DNA from: Alphaproteobacteria bacterium
GTDB taxonomy: Bacteria > Pseudomonadota > Alphaproteobacteria > Rhizobiales > NORP267
Assembly (NCBI GenBank): GCA_028599125.1
Contig: JAQRMX010000027.1
Span: 1-33,542 of the forward strand
DNA: 33,542 bases
Direction of reading: 5' to 3'
The notes beneath the pieces were generated by a model. That model was given only the letters and a program-made list of their open reading frames with translations. It ran no database searches and was not told where the DNA came from. The stretch's first letter is position 1. Each line of letters starts with the position of its first letter. Positions 1 to 10,518 of this stretch are shown piece by piece. The translations under genes and the position numbers were made by a program.

Positions 1-264
1 GAAAAAGTGTATTATTTTTCCAAAAAAATATGGCATCGGGCAAAAGATAGCGGCTTTTGGTTAATCAAAATTGCAAATACAAATTAGGCAAGGGAGAATA
101 TTCCTCAACAACCATTTACTTTCAAGGCTCCCTTGCCTAAATCTTACTTTTCCACAAAGACAACGGGGAGGGAGAATCATTTTCTTTTCCTTTCATTCCC
201 AAAGAGCATATGGCTGCTTCATTCAGAGTGTAAACGAAAAAATTCATACATGATGATAAGGCAT

Positions 265-308
265 ACAGGCTGATAAGCCGCATATGACAGGCTGATAAGC
301 CGCATATG
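265..308. repeat. Exact 22-nt tandem duplication
   Basis: acaggctgataagccgcatatg at 265-286 and 287-308. Confidence 0.95.
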
Positions 309-601
309 AGACAGATAAATTTATCCTCAGGAGAACTCTTGCTTCTCCTCCTTGCTCAAAAAAGGGCTAGAAACAGAAAAACTCCCTCTTGGAAAGCAAG
401 CATCAAATTTCCTTTGTCCTGGTAGAGCTACGCCTTTCATAACAGATCCCTGTACGCACACCTCACTTCATTTACCTTAAAACAGGAGTAACGCTTATAA
501 AATTCCCAAACTCTCTTTTTAAAAAAGTAAGATCAAAAAACAACAGAAACAAGAAGATAAGCGTAAATAACTCTCCTTTGTCAGGGTAAAAGAAAAAATC
601 T

Positions 602-1402
602 TCACCCAATAAACTCCTTCAATCCGGTCAAAACCAAGGCAGGCTGGGAAAAGCCCTCTTCTCCCCCCTGTCCTATTGCTCGGCAATAATGCTGTACAGC
701 CATCTCCATCCCGTAAATCAGGGAATCAGCCGTAAGAGAATGACCAATTGACACTTCTTCAAGAAAGGGGATGCTCTGGACCAGAGCAGTTATATTAGCA
801 AGGGTCAAATCATGTCCGGCATTGATGCCCAAACCGCAGGCGCGGGCAGATTCAGCTGCTACAACAAGCTTATCAAGTTCACTCTGTGCTTTTTCCGGAT
901 CATCATACGCAGCACCATAAGGCCCCGTATAAAGCTCAACACGATCCGTCCCCGTCTCTGCTGCCCGGCAAGCCATTTCAACATCTGCATCACAAAAAAG
1001 CGAAAGTCTCATCCCTTGATCCTTAAGTCGATGAACAACAGATTTGAGAAAAGAGTGATAAATTTGAAAATTCCATCCATGATCAGACGTTAACTGCTCC
1101 GGCTTATCTGGCACAAGGGTTACCTGATGAGGTTTCACGCGCTCAACAAGTTCCAAAAACTGACTATCAGGATAACCCTCTATATTGTATTCACATCCTG
1201 GAAAAGTAGCAACGAGTGCAGAAAGAGGAAGAAGATCATCCCGCCTGATATGTCGTTCGTCAGGACGCGGATGAACAGTCAAACCCGCCGCCCCCGCATT
1301 CAAAGCAATATGCCCAACCAGCGAAAGGTCAGGCCAAGGCAAATCGCGTCGATTACGCAGCTGCGCAACTGCATTGAGATTAACTGAAAGTTTTGTAAGC
1401 AT
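602..1402 (-). CDS. pdxJ: Pyridoxine 5'-phosphate synthase PdxJ
   Basis: Translation [60 protein letters not shown]... has PdxJ motifs ([21 protein letters not shown]-like INAGHDLT). The track ORF starts at 1606, but the family-typical start MLTKLSVN is the ATG at 1402. Confidence 0.95.
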   Translation of the reverse strand: MLTKLSVNLNAVAQLRNRRDLPWPDLSLVGHIALNAGAAGLTVHPRPDERHIRRDDLLPLSALVATFPGCEYNIEGYPDSQFLELVERVKPHQVTLVPDKPEQLTSDHGWNFQIYHSFLKSVVHRLKDQGMRLSLFCDADVEMACRAAETGTDRVELYTGPYGAAYDDPEKAQSELDKLVVAAESARACGLGINAGHDLTLANITALVQSIPFLEEVSIGHSLTADSLIYGMEMAVQHYCRAIGQGGEEGFSQPALVLTGLKEFIG

Positions 1403-1898
1403 ATATTTTTTCCCTGAACAAATAAAATGCAGGCAGAGTAAGGCTATCGGTGGCATGACTATACAAAAATCAATCTGTATGATGCAAAAAAGAAGAAATG
1501 CAAACGCATCCTTCAACTGAGAACCGGCAACTATACTAAAATAAGAAGGAAAATTTAGAACAGATTCCATACAGAAAACATAAACCATCCTGCGTCTGTC
1601 ACGCACACTTTCTCTTTACAACAAAATGCCTGTATTAGATAAAAACCGGATCAAATTTACAAAATGAATATCACTGAATCAGAACTTCACTGAAAAAGAA
1701 ATACACAGAAATAATCTTAAGAAAAAAAAGATCCCCCTCCTTATTCTCAAAATACAGGCTATAATATAAAGAAACCTGATCAAAATTTTACTGTCCTCTT
1801 CTTTTTCAGAAATCTGATTTCAGTATAAAATAAGAACGGCCGACGAAAATAAAAGTGATTTACGTCTACTCAGAATTATTGAATAAGAGACCAAATCA

Positions 1899-2852
1899 TC
1901 AATTTTCACAAATACGAAAAATCTGTTCCAAATTCTCATTCAAGGAAAAAGAGCCGGGTTCATAAACGACATGATGCCATCCCGGCATCTGATGACGGAA
2001 CCAAGTTCTTTGCCTTTTTGCATAGCGGCGTGTCGCATTCTTACTGCGAGTAACAGCAACATCAAGAGCCACTTTCCCTTCAAGATATTGAATTAAGTTC
2101 GCAACTCCAAGCGCACGCATAATCGGCAGGGACATATCCAGACCCAAATGCCGCAATGCCTGGACTTCCTCCAGAGCTCCTTCTTGTATCATGAGGTCAA
2201 AACGGGTACTGATAAGTTCACACAAGCATTCAGTACTCGGATTAAGAAATAAACCGATACACTCATCCATGGACAATGATGGAAGTATAGAAGACGATTT
2301 CTCCCACCAATAGCAAAGCGAATGCCCGGTTCCTTCCAGAATCGACAAGGCTCGAACAATACGCTGTGTATCCCCTGCGCACAGCAGGGCTGCCATTTTC
2401 GGATCAGAGCGCATCAGGATATCATAAAGTTCAGACGCCTCAAGCTGGTCAGACCTAGCACGCCAATAATGTACAATCGCTTCAGGAATATCAGGAATTT
2501 CTGCAAATCCTTGCGTTAAGGCCTTAAAATAAAGCCCCGTTCCCCCAACAAAAATCGGAAACAGACCTTCCCGCCTAGCACGATTAAGCTCAATGGAGGC
2601 AAACTTCAACCAATGCCCAACAGAAAAAGGTTCCCATGGTTCTATAATTCCGAAGAGACGATGTTGAACGATTGATTCCTGCTCCAAGGTTGGGCGCGCA
2701 GTAATAACCCTTATTTTATCATAAACCTGCATAGAATCTGCATTGATAATTACATAAGACAGCCTATCTTTTCGACAGGCCAGGCGAATTGCCAAATCAG
2801 TTTTTCCGCTTGCTGTCGGCCCTGCGATAAGGATTGCGCTTGGTCCAGACAT
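1899..2852 (-). CDS. miaA: tRNA dimethylallyltransferase MiaA
   Basis: N-terminal P-loop GPTASGKTDLAI, NADSMQVYDKIRVITARPT, GGTGLYFKAL, and C-terminal TRRYAKRQRTWFRHQ are MiaA signatures. Confidence 0.96.
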   Translation of the reverse strand: MSGPSAILIAGPTASGKTDLAIRLACRKDRLSYVIINADSMQVYDKIRVITARPTLEQESIVQHRLFGIIEPWEPFSVGHWLKFASIELNRARREGLFPIFVGGTGLYFKALTQGFAEIPDIPEAIVHYWRARSDQLEASELYDILMRSDPKMAALLCAGDTQRIVRALSILEGTGHSLCYWWEKSSSILPSLSMDECIGLFLNPSTECLCELISTRFDLMIQEGALEEVQALRHLGLDMSLPIMRALGVANLIQYLEGKVALDVAVTRSKNATRRYAKRQRTWFRHQMPGWHHVVYEPGSFSLNENLEQIFRICEN

Positions 2853-3209
2853 AACTCGCTCCCCCCCAGTAAGTACCGGGAACTTTGCTCATATATTCAT
2901 TTCAATCACAAGGAACTATTCGATATACATGACATAAAATTCAGAAAGAAGAAACATACAGAAAAGAAAGAAGCTAGGATCTTTTTTTGCATTTGATGCT
3001 CAGATAAAAAATTAGGATCCGCAGGAAAAATAAAAACCTTCAAAAATTGACGACAGAAAAGAAAATCGTAGAAGACAAGAGACCGGGAAAAAAGCGGAAA
3101 CGGAGCCCCTCGCCGTATAATGGATAAACCGTCACACCACAAGCTCTTGAACAAGGAGAGAAAACTCAGTCACACTTATGCCACATGAAAATATAAGCCG
3201 GACATTTCT

Positions 3210-4790
3210 TCAGGGACAATTCTCTATCCCGTTCTTATCTTTCTTATCCTTTCTCACACCGCAAGACAGATCTTTTTCAATCGATATAGAAACAAAGCGT
3301 GAGCGTCCTGCTCCATTGGAAAGACGAAGCAAAGCTGACATGTCTCCTTTTTTCTTAAGGGCATTAAGACGATCCTCAATATCACCAGGCGACCAGACCT
3401 CCTCTAACCCAACCTCCGTTATAACAGAACCGGCCATGATACCTTTTTCTACCAGGGGGCTATCGCTATCAATCAAAAGCACAACGACACCATCAATTTC
3501 TCTTGAAATATTCAGCTGTCTGCGCAACTGCATAGTCAATTCCGACATTTCAGCACCAAGAATACGAGTCGTTCCAGATCTTGGATTCGTTAAACGGTCC
3601 CGTTGAGAATAGCTGTTTGTCTTCCCCTCACTCTCTTCAAAAAAAACAATGGCCACTTTCAGATTCATCATTTTCAGATTTTGCTGATCATCTCTACGCA
3701 AAATCGTGAAATTAACGTCCTCTTCGAGATTAGCATCAGCAATCATCATTTTGAACGCAGAGGCAGAGAATAGCTTTTTGCCTTGAAATAAGATAATAAC
3801 GTCCCCACGCTTAAGGCCTGCCATATCAGCAGGACTATTCACTTCAACAGACGTTATTAACAGGCCATGGGGATTATCCATTCCCAGAAATTCTGAAATA
3901 ACAGGAGAAACAGGACGGATATGAACACCAATCCAGCCACGCCGAACTTCCCCGAATTCAACCAGTTGAGAAATGATTTTCTTAACGCTATTGGAAGCTA
4001 AAGCAAAAGCCTTTCCAGAAAAATCACCCGCTATTGAATACGTAGAAACATTAACGCCGACAAGCTTTCCGTCCTTGTTGAACAGGGGGGCACCGGAATT
4101 CACCATTTCAACTGGTATATTGGTCTGTATAAAATCACCATAGGAGCGATCAGGAGCATTGCGATAGCGGCCAGACACGATGCCTACGTCAACAGAGGGA
4201 GTAAACGCAGCAAAACGTGATGCGGTCATGATCCACTCACCGATACGAAGCTTTTTTGAATCAACGAATTCAACAGGCTCAATTTCATCGTTCAACCTGA
4301 CACGCAAGACAGTCAAATTTGTCTCTGTATCATGTCCAACAACTTCTGCTTGATATCTCTCTCCATCCCCAAATTCAACAAAAATTTGATTCACAAGAGG
4401 AGGGATACGAGAACCGGTAAGAAGCAAACCAGACGCATCAATGAAAAAACCAGAGGCGAAAAAAGGTGCTCTCATCTTTTCCTGTGACAGTCGTTTCAGA
4501 TTCGTAATTGCCCCGAAAGATGCTCCAGGATTCACGCTCTCTTTTATAAACTGATCGAAAAAGTTTTGTGATCCTCCCGAAGACAGAGGTGCAGAAGGGT
4601 ATACAGAAATAGTAACGAGAGACTCTTCAATCCGCTCCACCAAGTCTGGAATAAATGAAGAATCAAAAGATTGAGAATGCGCCGGAATCACTGATATTAG
4701 CGCAAAAAAAGAAAAAATCAGTGCAAAGGAAGTAAAAAAAGAAAGGTATCCTTTAGCAAAACCACTTAAAACACTTATAAATCCTCTCAT
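3210..4790 (-). CDS. HtrA/DegP-like periplasmic protein with trypsin-like domain and two PDZ domains; catalytic His and Asp appear substituted
   Basis: Signal-like N-terminus ending ...IPAHSQS; SGFFIDASGLLLTGSRI, VGHDTETNLTVLRV and VNSGAPLFNKDGKLVGVN align with the DegP TNNHV, D..SDIALI and GNSGG blocks; PDZ-like RGWIGVHI...GLLITSVEVNSPADMAGLKRGDVI. Lies directly downstream of hflK-hflC. Confidence 0.9.
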   Translation of the reverse strand: MRGFISVLSGFAKGYLSFFTSFALIFSFFALISVIPAHSQSFDSSFIPDLVERIEESLVTISVYPSAPLSSGGSQNFFDQFIKESVNPGASFGAITNLKRLSQEKMRAPFFASGFFIDASGLLLTGSRIPPLVNQIFVEFGDGERYQAEVVGHDTETNLTVLRVRLNDEIEPVEFVDSKKLRIGEWIMTASRFAAFTPSVDVGIVSGRYRNAPDRSYGDFIQTNIPVEMVNSGAPLFNKDGKLVGVNVSTYSIAGDFSGKAFALASNSVKKIISQLVEFGEVRRGWIGVHIRPVSPVISEFLGMDNPHGLLITSVEVNSPADMAGLKRGDVIILFQGKKLFSASAFKMMIADANLEEDVNFTILRRDDQQNLKMMNLKVAIVFFEESEGKTNSYSQRDRLTNPRSGTTRILGAEMSELTMQLRRQLNISREIDGVVVLLIDSDSPLVEKGIMAGSVITEVGLEEVWSPGDIEDRLNALKKKGDMSALLRLSNGAGRSRFVSISIEKDLSCGVRKDKKDKNGIENCP

Positions 4791-5217
4791 GAAACATCTT
4801 CTCCCTCTGTTCCATAGAAAAAAATCTCCTATCCTAGATACTCTGTGTCTTTACCTTGAAAAAATTTCAAAATCTACATTTCTTTTCCTGGAAAGAAAAA
4901 TTTTAAAACCCGGAGCGAAAATTTCGTCACAAATTGGAAGGAAATGCCTTTCCGGATCCATTACAAGAGGAAAAAATTCCTTGGAAACCGATAAAAAACG
5001 AGTGAAAAAAGAAAGAGCGTACCTTATTATAAATTGGGAAAAAAGCAGAAGATAGAAAAGAATTTCGAAAGAAATAACAGAAGTATCAAATAAAAATTTG
5101 AGCCTCCCGAATAAACAGAAAGAAGAGAAAACACTGAGAAAAGCGAAAAAAGAAAAAAATGGTGTTCGCCTGTCTCTTCGACTCACCTTACACCTCCTCC
5201 GCCTCTACTCCTTCGAA

Positions 5218-6123
5218 TTACGGTGACGGTGGCATATCTTTTTTACCAAATTCATCAATGAAATAGCGGAAAAAACTCGAATCCGGAGAAAGGAGCATTG
5301 TCGCGCTACCCTCTGAACCCATAGCGACCTCATAAGCTTTCAGGGAACGGTAGAAGGAGAAAAATTCAGGGTCTTTACTGAAAGCATTCGCAAAGATCCT
5401 GTTACGTTCAGCATCACCCTCACCTTTCATGATCTCAGCTTCACGGCGCGCATCGGCAACGATAATAACGGCCTTACGATCAGCTTCAGCACGCATACGC
5501 AAAGATTCCTGTGTTCCCTTGGCACGCAATTCAGCTGCCTCAGCCAAGCGCTCTGCACGCATACGCTCAAACGTCTGCTGACTGACCTCAGGGGTCAGAT
5601 CCGTTCTGTGGATCCTCACGTCAACAATCTCAATACCGAGCCGCCCCGCCTTTGAACGAATCTGGTCACGAACTTCCACCATCATTTCCAAACGAAGCTC
5701 AGAAAGGGCGGCCTCAAATGAACGTCGACCGTAAACGCGGCGAAGCGATGCATCAAGCTGGGTACGCATATTATTTTCAGCACGAGATAAAATACCGCCA
5801 ACAGAGCTCCGAAACAGAGCTGCATCCCGAATACGATAAACAATGAAAGCATCAACCAGGTACCAACGTCCATCGCGTACCTGAACGCGGATGTCATCAA
5901 GATCAAGACGAAGTAAACGATCATCAACAAACTGAACATTGTCGACCAGACTTCCAGGAAATTTGAAATAAAGACCAGGTTCTTCAACCACTCGCGTGAT
6001 CTCACCAAACCGCAAAACAACGGCTTTCTCACGCTCATCAACAATAAAAATAGAAAAGAAGCCCAAAAGACCAAAGAGAACAAGCGCTACACTGACAAAA
6101 CTTAGGAAAAAAACTTTTTTCAT
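5218..6123 (-). CDS. hflC: Protease modulator HflC (SPFH/band 7)
   Basis: N-terminal TM, VDEREKAVVLRFGEITRVVEEPGLYFKFP, RSKAGRLGIEIVDVRIHRTDLTPEVSQQTFERMRAERLAEAAELRAKG; start overlaps the hflK stop by 4 nt. Confidence 0.96.
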   Translation of the reverse strand: MKKVFFLSFVSVALVLFGLLGFFSIFIVDEREKAVVLRFGEITRVVEEPGLYFKFPGSLVDNVQFVDDRLLRLDLDDIRVQVRDGRWYLVDAFIVYRIRDAALFRSSVGGILSRAENNMRTQLDASLRRVYGRRSFEAALSELRLEMMVEVRDQIRSKAGRLGIEIVDVRIHRTDLTPEVSQQTFERMRAERLAEAAELRAKGTQESLRMRAEADRKAVIIVADARREAEIMKGEGDAERNRIFANAFSKDPEFFSFYRSLKAYEVAMGSEGSATMLLSPDSSFFRYFIDEFGKKDMPPSP

Positions 6124-7199
6124 TGTGACGCTACTCCTTTGGAACCCGCTTGCTGCGATCCTGACAAGGGAAGGTACGGGATAACGCCAGATCCAGAAAC
6201 GCCGTCCTCAACAATGAACTTGTCAGCTTTACCTAAAACACGCTCCATCGTCTCAAGATATAGACGACGACGAGTAACATTTTTTGCCTTCCTGTATTGA
6301 TCATAGATAGATATAAAACGCTGTGATTCACCTCTTGCTTCGGAGACAACACGATCCTTGTAGCCTTTGGCTTCTTCACGAACCCTAGAAGCATGACCGT
6401 TGGCATCTCCAAAAAGCTTATTTGCGTAGGCTTGCGCTTCCTGTTTATATTTTTCCTGATCTTGCTGCGCACGCTGAACTTCCTCAAAGGCATCTGCCAC
6501 TTCACGCGGCGGGTCAGCACGTTCAAGCTGTATTCCATCAATCCGGATACCCATCCGGTAGAGATCAAGTACAGCTTGAAGCTGACTGCGAACACCCTCT
6601 TCAAGCTCTTCGCGGCGGGTCGTGCGTACGGCTTCACCCCGTGAACGACCAATATACTCGCGCATAGCACTTTCACTCGCTCGACGAATCAGATCACGCT
6701 GATTAACAACGCTGATAAGGAAATCAGCAGGCTCAACAACACGCCAAAGGACTGTAAAAACCACATCAACAATATTCTGATCACCGGAGAGCATGAGACT
6801 TTCCAGTCCTTTACTGGTTCCTACAGGACCGATCATATCGCGCCGTTGCTCAATATTAACCAGTTCCACCTTTTCCATCGGCCACGCTATAAAATGAAGG
6901 CCGGGTTCACTCAACTGCTCTCCCGGCTTACCAAAAACAAACTCAACACCGCGTTCTTCCGGTGAAACCTGATAGACAGCTTGGCTCAACCAGAAAAGGA
7001 GAATAAGAATCGCACCAATTATAAAAAGAAAGCCGCCGGAACCACCTCTAGGGAAAATGCTGTTCAATTTTTCCTGTCCACGACGGATAAGTTCCTCTAT
7101 GTCCGGCGGAGATCGATTATCAAGTCCACCGCCGTTTCCTCCGCTTCCCCAAGGGCTGCCGCCCCAACCATTATCTCCACCGCCCTGACTATTCTGCAC
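6120..7199 (-). CDS. hflK: FtsH protease activity modulator HflK
   Basis: Gly-rich N-terminus (NSQGGGDNGWGGSPWGSGGNGGG), single TM, VSPEERGVEFVFGKPGEQLSEPGLHFIAWP, VQRAQQDQEKYKQEAQAYANK. Confidence 0.96.
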   Translation of the reverse strand: MQNSQGGGDNGWGGSPWGSGGNGGGLDNRSPPDIEELIRRGQEKLNSIFPRGGSGGFLFIIGAILILLFWLSQAVYQVSPEERGVEFVFGKPGEQLSEPGLHFIAWPMEKVELVNIEQRRDMIGPVGTSKGLESLMLSGDQNIVDVVFTVLWRVVEPADFLISVVNQRDLIRRASESAMREYIGRSRGEAVRTTRREELEEGVRSQLQAVLDLYRMGIRIDGIQLERADPPREVADAFEEVQRAQQDQEKYKQEAQAYANKLFGDANGHASRVREEAKGYKDRVVSEARGESQRFISIYDQYRKAKNVTRRRLYLETMERVLGKADKFIVEDGVSGSGVIPYLPLSGSQQAGSKGVASQ

Positions 7200-7346
7200 G
7201 ATCTATATTTCCTCAAAAAAAGCGAGAACCTGAAAAAACAAAAAAAACCCGCTGCCCCGAATATTCGGCGGTTTCCACTTTAAACTAAAAAAAAAGATCT
7301 GTCACCCACAAGCCGCTTTCATCAGCAGAAATAAAGAAACATAACG

Positions 7347-7376
7347 ACCGAAAACACAAATACCGAAAACACAAAT
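7347..7376. repeat. Exact 15-nt tandem duplication
   Basis: accgaaaacacaaat at 7347-7361 and 7362-7376. Confidence 0.95.
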
Positions 7377-7385
7377 ATAAATCCC

Positions 7386-7405
7386 CCTGACGAAAAAACG
7401 TCAGG
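7386..7405. repeat. Perfect inverted repeat CCTGACG-A6-CGTCAGG
   Basis: Arms 7386-7392 and 7399-7405, six-A loop. Confidence 0.9.
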
Positions 7406-7808
7406 AAAAAATGCTATTCTCACAAGCAATACTCATTTTCAGAGTCATCTTGTATCTGATGATGAAAGCAGATGAAATCTAAGCAGAAAAAATTTAAAAA
7501 AATAAAAGGCTTAAAAGACAGACCCTATCATCCAAAGCATTTACTATCGATATTCTGACGATGAAATCTATAATTCCTCTGAAAAATAGAAATTGGTCTG
7601 GATCTGTTCATATTCTTTCTGATTGTATTTTCAAGTGATCACTATCAAAATATTGATCCTGTAAATTACTGATAAAATAATCTTTAATAAGGTTTATATA
7701 GAATATAAAAAATACAAGATTCATTATATCATCTCCATTCCATGAATGGTGAAAAATACTTATCTTCATCGAAGAACCATCGGAGAAAAAAACCGTCGCT
7801 CAGATCGG

Positions 7809-7846
7809 GATAATCATGAATGATGACTGTCGGGGGCATGATTATC
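7809..7846. repeat. Perfect 10-bp inverted repeat GATAATCATG...CATGATTATC
   Basis: Arms 7809-7818 and 7837-7846, 18-nt spacer, in the large non-coding gap. Confidence 0.9.
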
Positions 7847-8502
7847 GAGAACGTAAGAAAAATGAAAAAGAGAAACAATGTCTTCAATATCTGAAATCTC
7901 CGTTTCAGAGAAATTTTATGGTTTTTTTATTTTTTGTAAGTCTACTTGAAAGAAATTCTGAGTAGATATGGATACATAAAAGCAAAAATGAAACCTTAAA
8001 TATCAAGTGTCTTCCAGATAGTTCAAAAAAATAAGGATGAATCCCCTTTTCAAAGGGGACCTGGAGAAATGCTTGAGACTCAAGAACAGCGTGCTAATCG
8101 ACATTTCAAGCGGAAGGATTACCTATAAATCCTGATATTTTGGCTATAATTATTGATTTGATGCATGGCAAGTGCGATGTAAAATCATTCCAGAAACAAG
8201 ATTTTGAAGATTTTAAAGACATCAGCATATTCACGAACAAAAATCCGGTGAACGAATTTAGTGAGAACAAAATACCATATCATCATGGGGTTCAGAAGCA
8301 CTGCTTCACTCCTCGTGTAGGTAAAAAATCAATTGACTAGCTGGTAATCACAGTGATATCCATTACAGAGGATTTCCCCTTTTTTGTGGGGCTACAGCGG
8401 GTTGTTTCCCTTCAGAAGGCGCATCCCCTCTCAAGGTGTTTTAAATTTGAATCTAAGATTTTTAAGTTTTTAAAAGAGCCCTTTGGGCGTGGAGGTTCCT
8501 GA

Positions 8503-8976
8503 ATGCGTACCTATTCGGCGAAGCCGGATGAAATGAAAATGAAGAGAAAATGGTTTGTCGTTGATGCAGAAGGCCTTATCGTTGGCCGTCTCGCCTCTTT
8601 CATCGCTTCCCGTCTCCGTGGAAAACACGATCCGCTTTACACACCACATACAGACTGCGGTGACAGTATTGTTGTTGTCAACGCAAAAAAAGTCGCTTTG
8701 ACCGGACAGAAGCGTCAGAATAAAGTTTATTATCGCCACTCTGGATATCCAGGGGGAATTAAGGGAACCACTGCGCTTGAAATTCTGGAAGGAAAATATC
8801 CGGAACGCGTCCTCATGAAAGCAGTAGAGCGAATGATCCCCCGTGGATCTTTGGGGCGTCGTCAGTTGGGTAAATTGCATGTCTATGCGGGTGAAACTCA
8901 TCCACATCAGGCCCAAGAGCCTGAATTCATTGACGTAGCCGCTTTAAACATCAAGAATCGGGAAAGAAAAGCATGA
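8503..8976 (+). CDS. rplM: 50S ribosomal protein L13
   Basis: [48 protein letters not shown]...RHSGYPGG...[28 protein letters not shown] Shine-Dalgarno at about 8491. Confidence 0.98.
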   Translation: MRTYSAKPDEMKMKRKWFVVDAEGLIVGRLASFIASRLRGKHDPLYTPHTDCGDSIVVVNAKKVALTGQKRQNKVYYRHSGYPGGIKGTTALEILEGKYPERVLMKAVERMIPRGSLGRRQLGKLHVYAGETHPHQAQEPEFIDVAALNIKNRERKA

Positions 8977-9455
8977 ATGAGCAAGATATTCAGCCTACGG
9001 ACACTGCGGAAAAGGTAACCCCGCTTCTCACCGCAACACCGTCCCTTCGTGAGCAAAAGCTTGACAGCTACGGACGTTCTTATGCCACAGGTCGCAGAAA
9101 AAGTTCCGTTGCCCGTGTCTGGGTAAAGCGTGGAACAGGAAAGATCCTTGTCAACGGGAAAGATTCCAGCAGCTATTTCGCTCGCTCAGCTCTCAGAATT
9201 GTCCTTGAAAAACCTCTGAGCGTTACGGAACGCAGGGAAGAACTTGACGTTATGTGTACAGTTAAGGGTGGTGGTCTTTCCGGACAAGCCGGTGCCATTC
9301 GGCATGGCCTGTCGCGGGCTTTGGTTCTGTACGAGCCAGCCTTGCATATATCTCTCAAGAAAAGCGGATTTATTACCAGAGATTCACGTATCGTAGAACG
9401 GAAAAAATATGGAAGACGTAAAGCACGTCGTTCTTTTCAGTTTTCAAAGCGCTGA
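8973..9455 (+). CDS. rpsI: 30S ribosomal protein S9
   Basis: [29 protein letters not shown]...[21 protein letters not shown]...[28 protein letters not shown] overlap with rplM. Confidence 0.98.
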   Translation: MNEQDIQPTDTAEKVTPLLTATPSLREQKLDSYGRSYATGRRKSSVARVWVKRGTGKILVNGKDSSSYFARSALRIVLEKPLSVTERREELDVMCTVKGGGLSGQAGAIRHGLSRALVLYEPALHISLKKSGFITRDSRIVERKKYGRRKARRSFQFSKR

Positions 9456-10518
9456 TTCTGGATACTCGAGACCGGATAGCTTTTGTAATTCCGACCTTTA
9501 CCCTTGTAAACACATAATAGTGGAAAAATCCTGTTGGTTTTTTATCTGTTTGTTTTTCTTTATTCACTTTCGCTACCGGGTCCGATATCAGAATCGGGTA
9601 TGATGCATCCCGAATGAACGGACTCAGAAAAAATCATATCCCTGTGATAAAAACGAAACTGGCATCACGGAACGTACTGACCCCATAATAGGACAGATTT
9701 GAAAGGCATTTCTCTTGTGTAGCAGATATTTCCGCTCACATACTCGCTGAGTTTTGCTCTTTTTGGTGGCTCTGCACTCTCTTTTAAATAATCCTTTGTA
9801 TAGAGATAGCCTGATAATGCTCTCTTTCTGTAAGGAAATACACAATAGAGATTCGTATATTTATATTAATGCGTATATTCTCGAACTTGGAATGAAAAGG
9901 AAATATTCATCATCATTTTACACTTCGTGATGCATCTTCCAATTGAATCAGAAGTTTCATACAGACGACCGGCCTCTCCTCCGGCTATTGCTCTTTCTGT
10001 GGTTAAAAAACAGTAAGATCAGCACCTTTTCTCCCGTAGGCAGGTAATAATCTTCACCCACCCCCTTAAGACCGACGCGTAGTCCCTGCTTTTTCGGCCC
10101 CCCTTGAAAGAGCTTCTGTCTGCTGATAACCATCATACCACATCACGATAAGCAACCTGCTTTCCCTCCACAGTTCAAAAACATCATCCATCGTTATCAC
10201 TGGGATAACCGGTTAGCCCCGGGTTCATAAAAATCAGAAAGGAGTGAAGATTGGCCTAGCCCTGAATTAAAGAAAGCACTCTCCTCAGGAATAAGCCGAA
10301 TCATGTGCACAGATAGGCGAAACTGAGAGAGATTTTGTTGGTAAATCCATGATAGACGGGCTCATTTTCGTCTTTAAGACAGTCCCTTACCTTAAGGCAA
10401 GATAATCAAAAAAATGAAGACTAACGGAAATTTCAGAATCAAAAAAATAAGCTTTCAAAAATAGAACATGTTGAAGAAAAATTCTCCTCCAAACCCATAG
10501 ACCCCTCAAAAAAGCCTT

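Noticed and set aside
3178-3606. 142-aa plus-strand ORF
   Set aside because: Antisense to the HtrA-like gene, Ser/Arg-rich low-information translation, no recognisable domain.
5682-6676. Minus-strand ORFs 5682..6083 and 6233..6676
   Set aside because: Shifted frames inside hflC and hflK coding sequence with no family motifs.
8140-8340. 66-aa plus-strand ORF in the hflK-rplM gap
   Set aside because: No family resemblance, no clear ribosome site, composition like the surrounding non-coding DNA.
8470-8916. 148-aa minus-strand ORF
   Set aside because: Antisense to rplM.
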